A stretch of DNA of 64,000 nt from Tetrahymena thermophila SB210 (taxonomy: Eukaryota > Ciliophora > Oligohymenophorea > Hymenostomatida > Tetrahymenidae), in the NCBI RefSeq assembly GCF_000189635.1, contig NW_002476512.1, forward strand, positions 620,001 to 684,000, read 5' to 3'. The notes beneath the pieces were generated by a model. The model saw nothing but the letters and a program-made list of their open reading frames with translations, was not told where the DNA came from and made no database searches. The position numbers and the translations under genes were made by a program. Positions 26,409 to 38,688 of the stretch are shown in pieces (position 1 is the first letter of the stretch; every line of letters begins with the position of its first letter).

Positions 26409-26590
26409 TATTTATTGAAGGTTTTTTTCCTTGATAATTAATTATCCTTTTTATTTTACTTTTTAGTTTTTAATTTAGAATAATTGTTATTTATTTTCTT
26501 TTTATAAGCCAATCAGCTTATCTTCTTCATATATGACTGATAGACAAAAGAAGTTTGTGATAAATATTTATTTTAGCCACTAATACTATG

Positions 26591-26670
26591 AATTCTGATT
26601 AGTAAGATTAGCTAATTTAAGAAATATTTGTTTTAATTATAAATACTATTTATTAATAATGATTAGCTAG
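26591..26670 (-). promoter_or_regulatory. Candidate upstream element, copy A
   Basis: Two occurrences of a CTGATTAG-like core (26595-26602 and 26659-26666) about 190-260 bp upstream of the secreted-protein start. The same core recurs upstream of copy B and of the relic. Function as a promoter element is inferred from conservation only. Confidence 0.4.
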
Positions 26671-26986
26671 CTAATGTATCTCTTAAAATGAATTTGAATA
26701 TATTTATTTCTACCGCCAAAATTTTTCTTAAATAAAATATAAAAAATAGTCTTGATACAAGTTTTTTAAAAAATATTAAAAAATTGTATTATATGTAATA
26801 TGCCTTTTAACTTATTTTAATGCTAAATTTTAAACTTTTCATTCAAATTTTTATTAAATATCTTATAAAGTATTCTATATTTTAGTATATATCGTATTTA
26901 AACTAAAATTAATAATTAATTTTTAAAAATATCGATTAAATTATTTAAATAATATAAATATCAATCAGTCGAAGTCTATAAATATT

Positions 26987-27030
26987 TTCATTCTATCAAC
27001 ACCTAAAAATTTAGGTGTCGATAGAGTGAA
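26987..27030. repeat. Short perfect-turn inverted repeat (hairpin)
   Basis: Arms 26987-27007 and 27010-27030 (21 bp each, 19 matching) separated by two bases: TTCATTCTATC.ACACCTAAA against its complement. It lies between the duplicated secreted-protein genes in a patch with noticeably more G and C than its surroundings. Related TAGGTGTCGATA copies occur at 27039-27050. Confidence 0.8.
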
Positions 27031-27855
27031 GAGGAAGATAGGTGTCGATATGGTTAATATATAACCACATGTCGAAACGATACATATCAACCACTTTTTT
27101 AATTATTATTGTAAATTTATTTATTCAATTATTTTATATAAGTTTTGTATGAATTTATATATTATAATTACATTATTGCAATTTGCACAAATTTGCAAAA
27201 TAAAATAGTACCTCGGAAAAACTGGATAAATGTTATCAAGTTTTTAATAATTATATTTTTATAATATTTTATCGATTTTTTTATAAGAATTTTCCTAAAA
27301 CCTTTTTTGTCCTTTGATCGCAAAGTCTTTGACTCAATAAATTAGTTTGAATTAAAAATAGTGGAAGGTTAGCTATTTGATTTTAATTCATTTTTATTCA
27401 CTTAACCTTGAATAAACTATATTCAAATAATGAATATTTCTAGAATTTAATATTTTTATTAATTTAGATACAAAATAACTAAATATATATACAGCTTTTA
27501 AGCATCGCCTGAAAAAGGTAAGACTTAAACAAATAGTAAGATATGTGAATTTATCTAATAATTTAGTAATTTTATTAATATTTTATTTTTTATGGGATTT
27601 TTAAATATCTCCTTAACTTTAAATATTATACTTTATCCTAATTAAACCAAGTAAACTTAAAAATGACTTTCTAAGCTTAAATATATAAAAAGAAAATAAT
27701 ATAAACTATTGTCTCTATTAGAACAAAACTATTTGTGTTTGATATTTTTTATCATAAGCAAAATAGATAATTTAAATATTTTATAAATTTTTTTTATTAT
27801 ATTTTATTCATACTTTGTAAAGCTAAAATAAATGTAATATAAATACAAATATTTT

Positions 27856-28380
27856 TCAATTTTATTCAATATTATTTACTTAGATTTTTTGAGCAAACTT
27901 CTCTAGAGTTTATGTAATATAAGGTTCAGCTTAGGGTTTTTCAGAATAAATTTTTGCAAACTCTAATAATATTTCTCTCAAAGTAGTATTATAAAATGGA
28001 GAAACTTATTCACTAGTAAAGTTTTATCCAAATTAAGAAGGGCTTCTGTAACCTTCTCTTGTAAAGTTATAACTTTTGACAGCTCGATTATCGTAAGCTT
28101 AGCGATAGCATCCTGGAAAATATTAATTGTAAACTGTAGCTTGTACTTTTTACTAATAAGTTCCTTGAGAAATATAAGTGCCATTTTTAAATTCAGTAAT
28201 ATTAGACTTAAATTCTTCATCTGCATAAAACTCTCCAGTATCATCATTATAATAAACATTTGAGAAACCAGTAGCAAATTATTCATTACCTCCAACTCTA
28301 CTGTAATAAAAATCTGTACAATAATTACCTGCATAACAAGCAGAAATAAATAAAACTGCTAACAATAAAGCTTTCATCAT
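27856..28380 (-). CDS. Small secreted glycoprotein, tandem family copy 2
   Basis: Intronless, 174 aa, exactly the length of copy 1. Signal peptide MMKALLLAVLFISACYAG, then a mature part whose last ~120 residues are almost identical to copy 1, including YNQYFPGCYRQAYDNR, the NFTREGYRSPSQFGQNFT block and the C-terminal QVNNIEQN. The first ~35 mature residues differ most (for example NYCTDFYYSRVGGNEQ), although the DDTGEFYADEEFKSNIT block is shared. Both Cys and most N-glycosylation sites are kept. TGA at 27858-27856. Recent tandem duplication is the simplest explanation. Confidence 0.88.
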
Positions 28381-28506
28381 TATGTATTGAAGTTTATATT
28401 TTTCTTAATAATTAATTATCCTTCTTATTTTACTTTTTAGCTTTTAATATATTACTATTTTATTTTCTCATAAATAATTAGCCAATCACCTTATCTTCTT
28501 CCTACT

Positions 28507-28646
28507 GCTGATCAGCAAAAGTAAATAATTATAGAAATATATATTTTAGCTATTAACAATTTTAATTCTGATCAGCAAGAAATAGTAGCTTTCAAAAAAA
28601 TTTTAGAAATACTTATTTTAATCATAAGTGCTATTTCTGATTAGAT
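28507..28646 (-). promoter_or_regulatory. Candidate upstream elements, copy B
   Basis: Three CTGATCAG/CTGATTAG cores (28507, 28568 and 28637) spaced about 60-70 bp apart, 130-270 bp upstream of the start codon. The regular spacing and recurrence at all three family members suggest a regulatory array. Confidence 0.4.
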
Positions 28647-29550
28647 ATAGTATCTCATAAAAAGAATTTGATAACAGCCAAAATTTTTCCTCATTAAAAT
28701 ATAAAAGATGTAAAAATATAAAAAGCGAGTTTTTAACTTTCTTTAAAGCTAAAATTTTAACTTTTCATTCAAATTATTTTAAGGATAATTTTTAATTTTA
28801 TATAAGATTCTTGTAAATAAAGCAGACTTATCACAATCAAAATCCAAAAACATATATTTTGCTTCCAAAAAATATATTTTTAAACATTTTCCAAAATTTT
28901 TCAAAAAATAAATTAAATGTTTTTAACTACATTCATGTTTATGTTTGAATTTTTGTTTCTATTTTTTTTTCTTTTTCAATGATAAAGTAAACTAAAATTT
29001 AAGAATTTATAGAACAAATATAAAATTTGCTGGTAAGATATAAATATTTAAATATGGTATATATAATAATATGATAAACCTGGCGCAAATGTCATAATTG
29101 ACTATGCCAAAATAAAAAATAAAAAATAGATAATTTTGTTAACAAATTTATCATCCTTAAAATTAGATGAGTGAACATACTTCTCAAAAAATATATAATT
29201 TAAAAAGAAATTAGATTTTTTTTTGATTTGTTTTTTGGTTTTTATTCTTTTTTTCTTTTAATTAAAATGGTGATCCATAGCACATTAAAAATAACATTTT
29301 TAAATTTACTAGGACAGTGTATGCTTTTTATAATTAAAAGATTTTATACACTTTATTAAAAGATGTAAATAGAATTACTCGACCCAAAATAGAATATTCA
29401 TTCAAAATACCAAATTTGTTTCTATTTTTAGAGAAAAAATATTTTAATTAAATTATCGTGAGATAATTTTGTACAAATTATATTTCATAAAAGTTTATTT
29501 TCGCAAAAATATTTCTTTAAAAAATTAATATATTATGGAAGGTGTTTTAA
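28647..29550. other. Intergenic, AT-rich
   Basis: No coding signal recognised. The last ~90 bp may be diverged 5' sequence of the hemW relic. Confidence 0.5.
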
Positions 29551-29985
29551 GTTCTGTTCATACATACAATAGGAAAAAATAAGTAAGATTATGAGCATTT
29601 TAATAACTCTTACAGACCCATATATGTTACATAAGATATATTATTAAAACAAGAATTATATTATTAAATAATATTTGACCTTCTTTCTCTCTTTTAGCCT
29701 GAACATGTATAAGAAATACTAAATTTAATGAAGATAGAAGGGTTTTATTTTAAAGATTGTACTGAAATTACTATGGATTGTGTCATGGAATATTTAACAT
29801 TTAAAAATTTAATTTTTATTAAAAAATTATTTAAATATTAATAATTTAAATGAGGTACACTAAATTTGGGATTAAGATTTAGTGTAAGCCATTAAATTTA
29901 AACCAGGACATATTTGCATATATCCATTAACAATTGAATCTGACTGGATCTTATTATTATGAAAAAAGTAATTTTAGATTGACTC
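29551..29985 (+). pseudogene. Decayed partial copy of hemW
   Basis: Nucleotide similarity to the intact gene at 30826-32160 is obvious in three blocks: 29551-29610 (AGGAAAAAATAAGTAAGAT..), 29697-29785 (AGCCTGAA ... ACTGAAATTACTATGGA) and 29846-29985 (AATTTAAATGAGGTA ... GAAAAAAGTAATTTTAGA). Between blocks two and three about 200 bp of the intact gene are missing. The region encoding the radical-SAM Cys triad has lost its cysteines, the GGGTPS segment is absent, and frameshifts plus an in-frame TGA follow. It cannot encode an active enzyme. Confidence 0.85.
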
Positions 29986-30825
29986 TACATTTTTAGGGGA
30001 AAATTAATATAAAAATTATTTTGTGAATCTTAATGAACAAATTATATCTCTTGTTAATTACCATAATGCAGATTATGTTGTAAAAAATCAATTGATAGTA
30101 AAAAAATGCTCTGATCTATATTTTTATTTATTACTATGAATTTTTATTTATAAAATTAAATTTTAAATGGTAATTGATAATTTATTTAAATATTAATTTT
30201 CAATTTTATTTGATTACTAGCCCTTTTTACTATGTTTAAAAGTTTATAAGGGAAAATTTTATATTAAAGTGCAAAAATCTGTGTAATTTTTATTATTAAA
30301 ATATTGAGAAAATGTTTTTTATGAATTATTTTTTTATATTTAAAAAGTAAATAAACTATATGTAAAACTAAATTGTAGGTACTATGTATCTATAATATTC
30401 AACCTTTAAATTAAGCTATGATGAATAAACCTTCTAGCTAAAGCTTATTCAATGATATATGTTTGGGGTAAAAATTTTAAAAAAATGTCTTTTGATTTCA
30501 AGCAAACAATTTAATATTAAATTTATTGTATCTATATGATTAAAAATATTTATATTCATCGAAGTAGTTGCAAATGCTCAAAAGCTCGCAAAATAAGTAA
30601 ATGGGTATTTATTTCATTTTTACTGATTTTAAAAAAAAACTATTTAAAAATAAAACAAATTATTGTTAGTGTTTGTATAAAATTCATTTAAAATTCATGA
30701 GATTTATTTTATTGTATAAATTAAAATGATAATAAAATTAATATTTTGAATATATTATTTAAATTAATTAATAATTTACAAAAGATTTTTCTAGATGTAA
30801 ATAATGTATTAAATTTAATTTTACT
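29986..30825. other. Intergenic between hemW relic and hemW
   Basis: AT-rich. I could not align it to the rest of hemW, so the relic's 3' half is either lost or too diverged to see. Confidence 0.5.
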
Positions 30826-32160
30826 ATGAAGAATAATATCACCAGAAATATTGAAAATATATACATTCATTTACCTTTTTGCTAAAAAAAATGCTTTTAT
30901 TGTTCATTCCCAGTTCATGCAATTGGAAAAAATAAGTAAGATAATGAACATTTTGATAACATCTAACAAACATATCTGAAATATATTAAATAAGAGATTG
31001 TTTAAACAAACATTATGTTGTTTAAACATCATAATCAAATTTGGTAAAAGAAACCCTTAAAGTCTATTTATTTTGGGGGAGGGACTCCTTCTCTCTTCTA
31101 GCCTGAATATATTAAAGAGATTTTAAATTTAATTCAAAGCGAAGGGTTTTTCATTTAAGATGATACTGAAATTACTATGGAGTGTGATCCTGGAACATTT
31201 GATGCTGAAAAAATTTAATTTTATGAAGAGTTAAAAATAAATAGAATATCATTAGGAATTTAATCATTTAATGACAAAATACTATAAAACTTAAATAGGC
31301 CTTAAAATGCTTAGACTAACTATGAAGCAATTTAGATACTAAAAAATTCTGCTAAATTTAAATATCTTAGCAATGTTTCAATTGATTTGATAATGAATTA
31401 ACCTTAAATGACTTGCTCTAAAGATAAAAATAACTTAAGTATTAATTTAAATGAGGTAGATTAAATTTGGGATTAAGATTTAGAATAAGTAGTTTAATTA
31501 AAACCAGGACATATTTCCATATATTCATTAGCAATTGAACCTGGATCTTATTTTTATGAAAAAAATAATTTTAGAGAAGGTCAATTTCCTCTTCCTTCTG
31601 ATGAAAGAGCAGCAGATAACTTTATTAAAACTCATTAAAAACTTTCTCCAATATATAACCATTATGAAATTTCTAGTTATGTAAGGAGTGATCTTAATTA
31701 ACCTAAGCATAATCCTATTTACTGGGAAGGAAATAAAGATTTCTTGGCTTTTGGAATGGGTGCAAGCAGCTTGCTAAATTATAGAAGATATACCAGACCT
31801 AAAACAGTTACTAGATATTATGAATATGTAGAATAATTAAATAAAAATCCTAATTTTTATTTAGAAAATGGCGAAGATGAAAGTGACATTCAGTCTTAAA
31901 TTGAATCTATTTTAATGGGCAGGCTAAGAACTTTCCAAGGTCTTGATTTGTTAGATATTAAAAACTCTTATGGCGAAGATATATACAATATAATTTGCAA
32001 CAAAATTGAAATGCTTCTTTTAAAAAGCCCTTATTTAATTTTTTAGAACTAAAGATACCTAAAATTAAAATGTCCAGAAGGATATTTAGTGTGTGATGAC
32101 ATAGTTGCTGAGATCAGCTACCATCTTTAAAAAAAAATATTTAGAAATAAAAATAAGTGA
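30826..32160 (+). CDS. hemW: Radical SAM HemW-like protein
   Basis: Intronless, 444 aa, TGA 32158-32160. The N-terminus holds IYIHLPFCQKKCFYCSFPV (from residue 12), the radical-SAM C-x3-C-x2-C cluster-binding motif. There is no fourth Cys in the CxC position, which favours HemW/RSAD1 over the true coproporphyrinogen dehydrogenase HemN. Further family marks are IYFGGGTPSLF (SAM binding), ITMECDPGTFDAEKI, INRISLGIQSFND, HISIYSLAIEPGS and FGMGASS. The C-terminal HemN_C-like helical part follows. HemW is a haem chaperone thought to deliver haem to respiratory proteins; in eukaryotes it is mitochondrial. No clear targeting peptide is visible in this short N-terminus. A decayed duplicate lies about 1 kb upstream. 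Confidence 0.92.
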
Positions 32161-32883
32161 AATTAAAATGTTTCAATATATAATTTCAATAATTAGAGTT
32201 TTCTCTCTTCACAAATTTTTTATCATAATTTATAATATTTATTTTGTTAGTCATATTAGAATCTAAAGTTTATTTAAAATAATTAGAAAATTATCATTTT
32301 TAATTTTATCATAAATTTTTGTCAGTTCATTTTTTTAATTTATAATTTTTTAGAATAATTTAATCAAAATGTGTTTCAGTCAGTTTTTATATTGAAAATT
32401 TTGCTCAAACTATCGTTTTTATTTAATGGATTAATGTTTTATAAATATTATCATTATTTTTTTAGGTTCTAAAATGTATTTGCAAAAAATAATCCTAAAT
32501 ATTAAAAATTTATAATGAATGAATGATTGATAGATAATCAACACCAATTAATTTTTAAAATAATCTTTAAACAGAAATCTATTAAATTATGAAATGTTTA
32601 ATTTAAATTAAAATATTTTTTTGGAAAATAATTTTTAGTAAATTTTATCAAATTGATTGTTTTTTTAAGTGTAGATGGATTGCAAACAAAAAATTAAAAA
32701 TAATGGTAAATTTCTATTTTTATCTTGTTAAAATTGAAAATTTAATAAAGACTTTATAAATACCCAAAAAAAAAACTTATTTAATCAGTATTATTTATAC
32801 TGATTAAAATACAACATAAAGTTTTAGTTAATTATTAACATTAATTATCAAAAGATTAAATACTCTTTTACAAAGTTAAGGAA
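32161..32883. other. Intergenic, AT-rich
   Basis: No coding signal or repeat recognised. Confidence 0.55.
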
Positions 32884-35608
32884 ATGTCAACTAATTAAAT
32901 AGGAGCAATTAACTCAGAGCTTTTAAAGGGTAAATTTAAAATAGCATGCTTCATAGTTATCTGTGAAGTATTTAAGATTTTAGTAAACTAATTTGTAAAA
33001 TCATAGAAAAGGCTTAATTGGCTTCATAGATTGATACTATGTTTCACATGGATGTAAGGATGGATAATTTGAAATCTTACTTATAGAATATATCAAATGT
33101 AGTTAACTAGTAATCTATTATAATTAACTAGCTACAAGCTGAGATGAAAACAAAAATAACTGCAGATAGAGTAAATTAATATGAATTAGAATTGATTGAA
33201 TTATTTTATTTTAAAATTAGGTTGAAAAAGCTTTGAAAACTGTATCAACAGTTATTGAAATTAACGATGCTGAATTGTAAAAAAAAGTATCTGCATTGGT
33301 TGATAAGCCAAAAGTAGAAAATACAGGAGATGTTATTATGGATGGAGCAAATATGATTTGTAACAAAATTGTGTATTTGGGATAAGCATGTAGTTTAATT
33401 TACAAAGGAAATAAAGATTGGGAGAGAAAACTCCAAGTTGTGGAAAATGAGCTCCCTAAAAAGATTACAAGAGATGTAGTTAAAGAAAAAGTTAGTAAAA
33501 CAAAGAAGAAATTATTAAATGAAATAGAAGAATTCAAGAAAAAATGCCAAAAATAAATTGATGACAGCAATAAGCGTGTTGACAGCTCTCTTGGTAAAAT
33601 GGAAATAACAGTCAAAGATACAGAAAAAAAAACTCTTTGGAAAATATCAGATTGTGAAGCTCTTTTATAAAAGAGAATTACAGCTGATTATGTTGATAAC
33701 ACTGCAAAGACGCTAGAAGAAAAATTGAGGAGAGAAGTAAATAATTTTTTAAGTGGATTTTTTATGAGTTAGATAGATCTTGTATTGAAAAGATTTTAAA
33801 TTATTTTGAAAATGAGCTTAATTGTTTGAAAAGAAAAATAAATATAATAAACTTATAATTATTATATTAAGATTTAAAAAGTTAAAGAAGAAAGTTTTGG
33901 TGAAGTATTCCATAAAATTGATTTACTAAATGATAAGTGCAAGAATTTGGATGATTAGATTTAGGAAAAGTAAAAAAGCTTAAAGAAATTAGTTAAGGAT
34001 TTAGAAGACGATTTGCTAGGTAAATTCTGCTCAACTGATAAATTTGAAACAAACAAGAAGACTGTATAAGATAGACTCATTGAATTAGATAATAAGATTA
34101 GTCTTTTAGATAGAAGAGGAAGTGCTGTAGATCTGGGAGAGAAACTTGCTAAGCAGCTTAAAGAGCTAGAGGAAAAAATATTTGCTCTTTAAAGAGAAGA
34201 TGTACATTTCCTTAAGCTTTAATTATATATTTTAAATATTTATTGATTATCATTTTAGGGTCACCTCAGAAACTCAATACAAGATCTGACAGTAAAGTTA
34301 GAATTGGTTGGTAAATCAATTCCTGAGGACTCTGGTGAAAAGAGTGAAGGATTCTCTTTGGCAGATCCTCACAAACTTTGTGCTATTGAAAGTGAAGTCA
34401 AGCGCCACAAAGATGAAATTTCAGATTTAAGACGTATCCTTTCAAATTCAGATCATGTAATTGATTAATTAATTATTAATTTTATAATTGCATTTTTAAG
34501 TAATTTAAAAATAAAGAATTTAGTTTTGGATTTTACATTTTAATTTTTATAAAAAAATAAAATAAATCATTTTTATTTTAAATTAATTATAAAAAAATTA
34601 AGGATTTAAGAAGAAAATTTGATGCTCTTGAGCATAAGGTACTTAGTTAATTTAATAATGCATAAAGGTTATAAGAGTAGTCTGGAATTTCTAAAGAAGA
34701 TGCTATTACTATGATAGAAAGAGCAAGAATTATTTTAGAAGAAAGAATTAAAGCCTTGGGTTCAGATGTTGAAGATTTAAAAGGAAAACTTGGCATTATT
34801 AACGAATTAGATAAAAAAATAAAAAAGAAATTTAGAGAATTATAAGAAGGAAATGGTGGTGGTGACTTGGATTGGTAAAAAAAAATTGATTTAAAGGCTG
34901 ATGGAGAAGATACGAAAAAAGAGTTCTTGTTAGTTGATGAAAAGATTAAAAATATAATAGAATTAGTCAATCAATTTAGAAGAGAATTTGAAACAATAGA
35001 AGAGTTCTATATGTAATTAGCTTAAATGCTTAAAACAAATTAACAAGAAGCTATCTCTATTATTACTGGTAATTCGAAGATTATTCCAAACAGATGTGTT
35101 GCTTGTGGTACTAAAGGAAGATAGCAATACCATTCATAAGATGTAAGACTATTAATTTTTTAAAAATATATACTTAAAAATATATCCTTAATAAAAAAGA
35201 TGAAAGGCATAGATGGTAAAATATATAGAGCAGACTTTGGATCATAGCATCAAACTAGTGTCTATGAGACATAGGAAGTATTTGATGTCCGTAACAGATT
35301 AATTTTCTATTTATTTATTTATTTATTTATAATAATAAATAATTATTTATTTTAAAAACAGTTCCGTCAACAATTGGGTTGCCCTCTATTAATGTTACTG
35401 ATGAAAAATTTAATAAAAGCTAACTTACAACCAAGCAATCAGTTGTCTCGTTCAAAGGAAGACCAACTTCTGCAAAATGTAATTATATTAATTGACCAAT
35501 AAATAGTTAATATTAAAGATAATGTATTTAATAAATAATATAGCTGATTAAAATAGTGTGCAATAGTCTTTTATTTCACAAAAAGGTACTACTTAAAAGA
35601 GATATTGA
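32884..35608 (+). CDS. Coiled-coil protein with C-terminal CxxC motif
   Basis: Nine exons: 32884-32929, 32977-33170, 33221-33736, 33872-34201, 34259-34456, 34603-35142, 35200-35290, 35362-35478, 35544-35608; all junctions are in phase and the total is 699 codons. Begins MSTNQIGAINSELLKDFSKL. Most of the protein (to ~residue 590) is long charged helix with Lys/Glu/Leu heptads, so an extended coiled coil. Near the end NRCVACGTKGRQ gives a CxxC, followed by a basic Ser/Thr-rich tail (SFKGRPTSAK). Helical rods with a terminal CxxC of this kind recall the DUF4795/QRICH2 type of axonemal proteins, but that match is by general appearance only. A cytoskeletal or ciliary role is likely but not shown. 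Confidence 0.78.
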
Positions 35609-36225
35609 ATAAAAATCAAATAAAAAGTCCTACTAATTACATTACTCCATAAATAAATAAATACATAATATTACACTTTTATAAATTACATGTTTTATAC
35701 AATAATTATGCTTTATTCTTCAGAAAATAAATTGCTCACTAAAATCAAATTAAAATACAAAATTAATTATTCTGTTATTTAATATTTTTATTTGAAACAT
35801 AGTGTTGAAAAAAAAAACATATTACTTATAAATATAATCAATTCAATAAATATTAGATTTTATGGAATTATTTAATAAATTTAATATAAATTTCATTAAA
35901 AAATGATATTTATTTTTTAATGTGCAAAGTTAATTTTAGAAATAAGATAACCATTTTTTGTATTTATTATCAAAAGTGTTTATTTATAGTGAATAGAATA
36001 TTCAAATAATTTATAGAGTATTATAATTAACTCATAAATATATGAATTTACAAATATAAATAGCTTTAACTTATTTTTTCTTTTACTTTATATTCCTCTT
36101 TTGAGTGTATAAAGTAAGCTTTTTAAGATTATTTCTTACAAATTTTAAATTATTCTTAAACAAAATCTAACTTATTTTGTAAAACCATTTCCTTAAATTA
36201 GTTATTTTTATAGGGAAAATCTATC
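35609..36225. other. Intergenic between convergent genes
   Basis: AT-rich, no feature seen. Confidence 0.55.
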
Positions 36226-37357
36226 TCACTTTTACCAGCACTACATGCAACCTATATAAGATGTTATAACACCTAAAATACTAACAAAAGTAGTGTTAAA
36301 CCATTCATTATTAATGTGCCATAATGAAACCTTAAAAATTTTAATATAAATAATTAATTAGTTATTAAAATAAATCAATAATATTTACTGGTATATCAAA
36401 TACAGCTCTGATTATTTCAATTATACATTTTTAGATTTCTAAATAGTATTGTTACATTTTTTTTCTTTATGCTTCATCACCTGTCCACTCCTATTAATTA
36501 TTGTGTAAGTAAGATATCAAAGTAAATTAATCTATCAAAAAATATTTAGATAATTACAATTTAAGCTTTGAATAAAAAAATATTAAGTTATTGAAAGACT
36601 TTTTACCATTCCTTATGTGAGTTTTGCTGTATTTTTTAAATACTCCACTTCATATCCAATAATAACTATTAGGGCTGCCAACCAAAAACAGTATCCTAAG
36701 ATTTCAACTTTTTTCGCTATAGCTTCTTTAGTTATAATATTAATCTATTGATATTAATTAATAATTATTAGCTAAAGTCAGATTTTTGAAAATATTTTAA
36801 TTATTATTTTTACTTTTGAAAGCCAGACAAAGTGGTCACATAAATAATATGACATTAAGAAAAAGTCTTTAAGTGCCTTAGTAATCAACAATAATTTTGT
36901 TTCTTAAGGTTTATTATGCTAAGAATTAATTAGCTTTTTTATTGAGATAATCATTTGCATTAAATTGGTTGCAGGCTTTCCTAATCTTAAAACCTATTTT
37001 TTTGTAATTTTAGGGATTAGAAAAAATAAATATAATTCATTAATCAATAAATAAACTTATGAACAATACTTACCTTTCTTGTCATTTACATAGTACTACC
37101 AAGCTTTTCCATTTTAAGAACTTTTTCATATTGTTTACTACCATCTTTTTTATATTTTAGTCTTTGCTTCATAACTGATGAGACAAGCATTGCAATATAT
37201 TAAATTAATCTACAGCTCTATTAAATATTAATGATAGATGGATTAACATAAATATTTTATCAAAATTATTAGGAAAGGAGTAACATTGATTTTATATAAA
37301 TGATTATCTATTGTTTACTTTATCTCTTCCTTAAGTAGTAGTTAGAAATTAAGACAT
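36226..37357 (-). CDS. PEX11: Peroxisomal biogenesis factor 11 (PEX11)
   Basis: Six exons, 235 aa, from ATG 37357 (MSQFLTTTQGRDK) to TGA 36228-36226. Family marks in order: T-x-GRDK with CRLIQY in the N-terminal amphipathic segment; RKVLRLGKPATNLMQM; FFLMSYYLCDHFVWLSK; a hydrophobic stretch GYCFWLAALIVIIGYE; and a C-terminal segment SILGVITSYIGCMQCW close to the membrane-spanning end of the family. PEX11 tubulates and elongates the peroxisomal membrane ahead of division. Exon 1 is only 39 bp (37357-37319), and five introns in a small gene make this locus easy to miss in ORF calling. Length matches typical PEX11 (about 230-260 aa). Confidence 0.9.
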
Positions 37358-38688
37358 CCTTTATACCATATGCCACTAATGCCCCATTTTATATATATTA
37401 TTTTGATTTTTTGTTTGATATCTAACTAAAAAGTTTTTATTTGTAAATAACTAGTTTAATTCTATCAGAAATTTAGTATCTAATAAATACTTTTTTTGCT
37501 TTTGCTTTAATTTTTAATTGTGATTATCAAAGTAATTGAGTTTTTAATAAATATACATTTTGAGAAATCTAAAGAATTTTATTATCCTATTTTAGTCAAA
37601 TAAACAATGGTTAATTTAATTACTATAAACATTTATTTGTCATAATGGAATGATTCTAATTAGTAGATGAGTTATTATTACTAATTTTAAAACCAAAATT
37701 ATGTACTTTTAACACACTAAATAAATCACTAAATAGTGAAAGATTAGATATATTGCATAACAACTGAATAATATATAATATCTGTCTTATTTTATATGTA
37801 ATAATTTCCATTCTTTAGATAAAAATAACTTACATTTATAATTTTTATAAATACTTAATGTTAATGTTTTTGTTGTTATAATATACAAAAAAATCATATT
37901 AGGTAATATTAAATTTTAATGAATTAATTTTTTAGAGAGTTTGCTTAATGAACAAATAGTTTAGCAATTTAAGAACTACAGCAAATTTCTAATTTTTTTA
38001 TTTAAAATACTATTTTGCAATTTGACCAGCCATCATTCTTTCTGCCTATAAAATGCTTGACTTAACATTTTAAATAAAAATAATTTTATTATGAAGTTAA
38101 ATTATAAGTGCTATATTCTACATAATTACTATTTATTGTTTTACAAGTTTTCTTAAAACGAAATTAATTCAGTAAGGTAATATTTGTTACTAAAAGAAAT
38201 ATTATATATACAAATAGATAGCAATACAATAAAATTATATTTTGCAAGGTAATAAACAAAAATATTATTTTGAAAAGTTTGAAATAATTATTTATTATAA
38301 AAAAATTTACATATTTTATTTAAGGAAATCTATTTAATTTTAAGATTAACTATATAAATATTTAAAAAAATTCATTAGAAATATCATTTTATTACAGGTT
38401 GATAAAATGATATCTCTGAATGTAAAATGAAAATAAAAAAATCTAATTTTGAATGATTAAATAATATATTAAAGAATAACTTGATGATTACACAGCTTAT
38501 TTATATTTGAGATTTGTAAAATACTATAATTTTATTATTATTTATTAATATTTTTATTTAATGATTATTAATTGACCCTAATATTTCTTAATAATTTTTA
38601 GTAAACTTATTAAATAGTGAATATATCTTATCAGCTTTGATTTGTTGATTGTTTTTGTTATTATAATATTTTCAGACATAGATTTACT
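37358..38688. other. Intergenic between divergent genes
   Basis: AT-rich. A TGATATTT/AAATATCA pair near 38380-38420 (arms around ATATCATTTTA and TAAAATGATAT) forms a small inverted repeat; nothing else is seen. Confidence 0.5.

Larger units (their letters stand above)
25368..26670. repeat. Segmental duplication, copy A
   Basis: Includes one secreted-protein gene and both flanks. It aligns by eye with 27178-28646, with the coding part nearly identical and the flanks diverged by base changes and small indels. Example in the 3' flank: CAATAAATAAGTTTGAATTA here and CAATAAATTAGTTTGAATTA in copy B. Confidence 0.75.
27178..28646. repeat. Segmental duplication, copy B
   Basis: Partner of 25368-26670. 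Offset between the two start codons is 1972 bp. Includes the second intact secreted-protein gene and its upstream repeats. Confidence 0.75.

Noticed and set aside
31045-31065. Short intron candidate in hemW before the GGGTPS motif
   Set aside because: TAA reads as Gln and the unspliced frame joins WQKKPLKSIYFGGG as expected for HemW.
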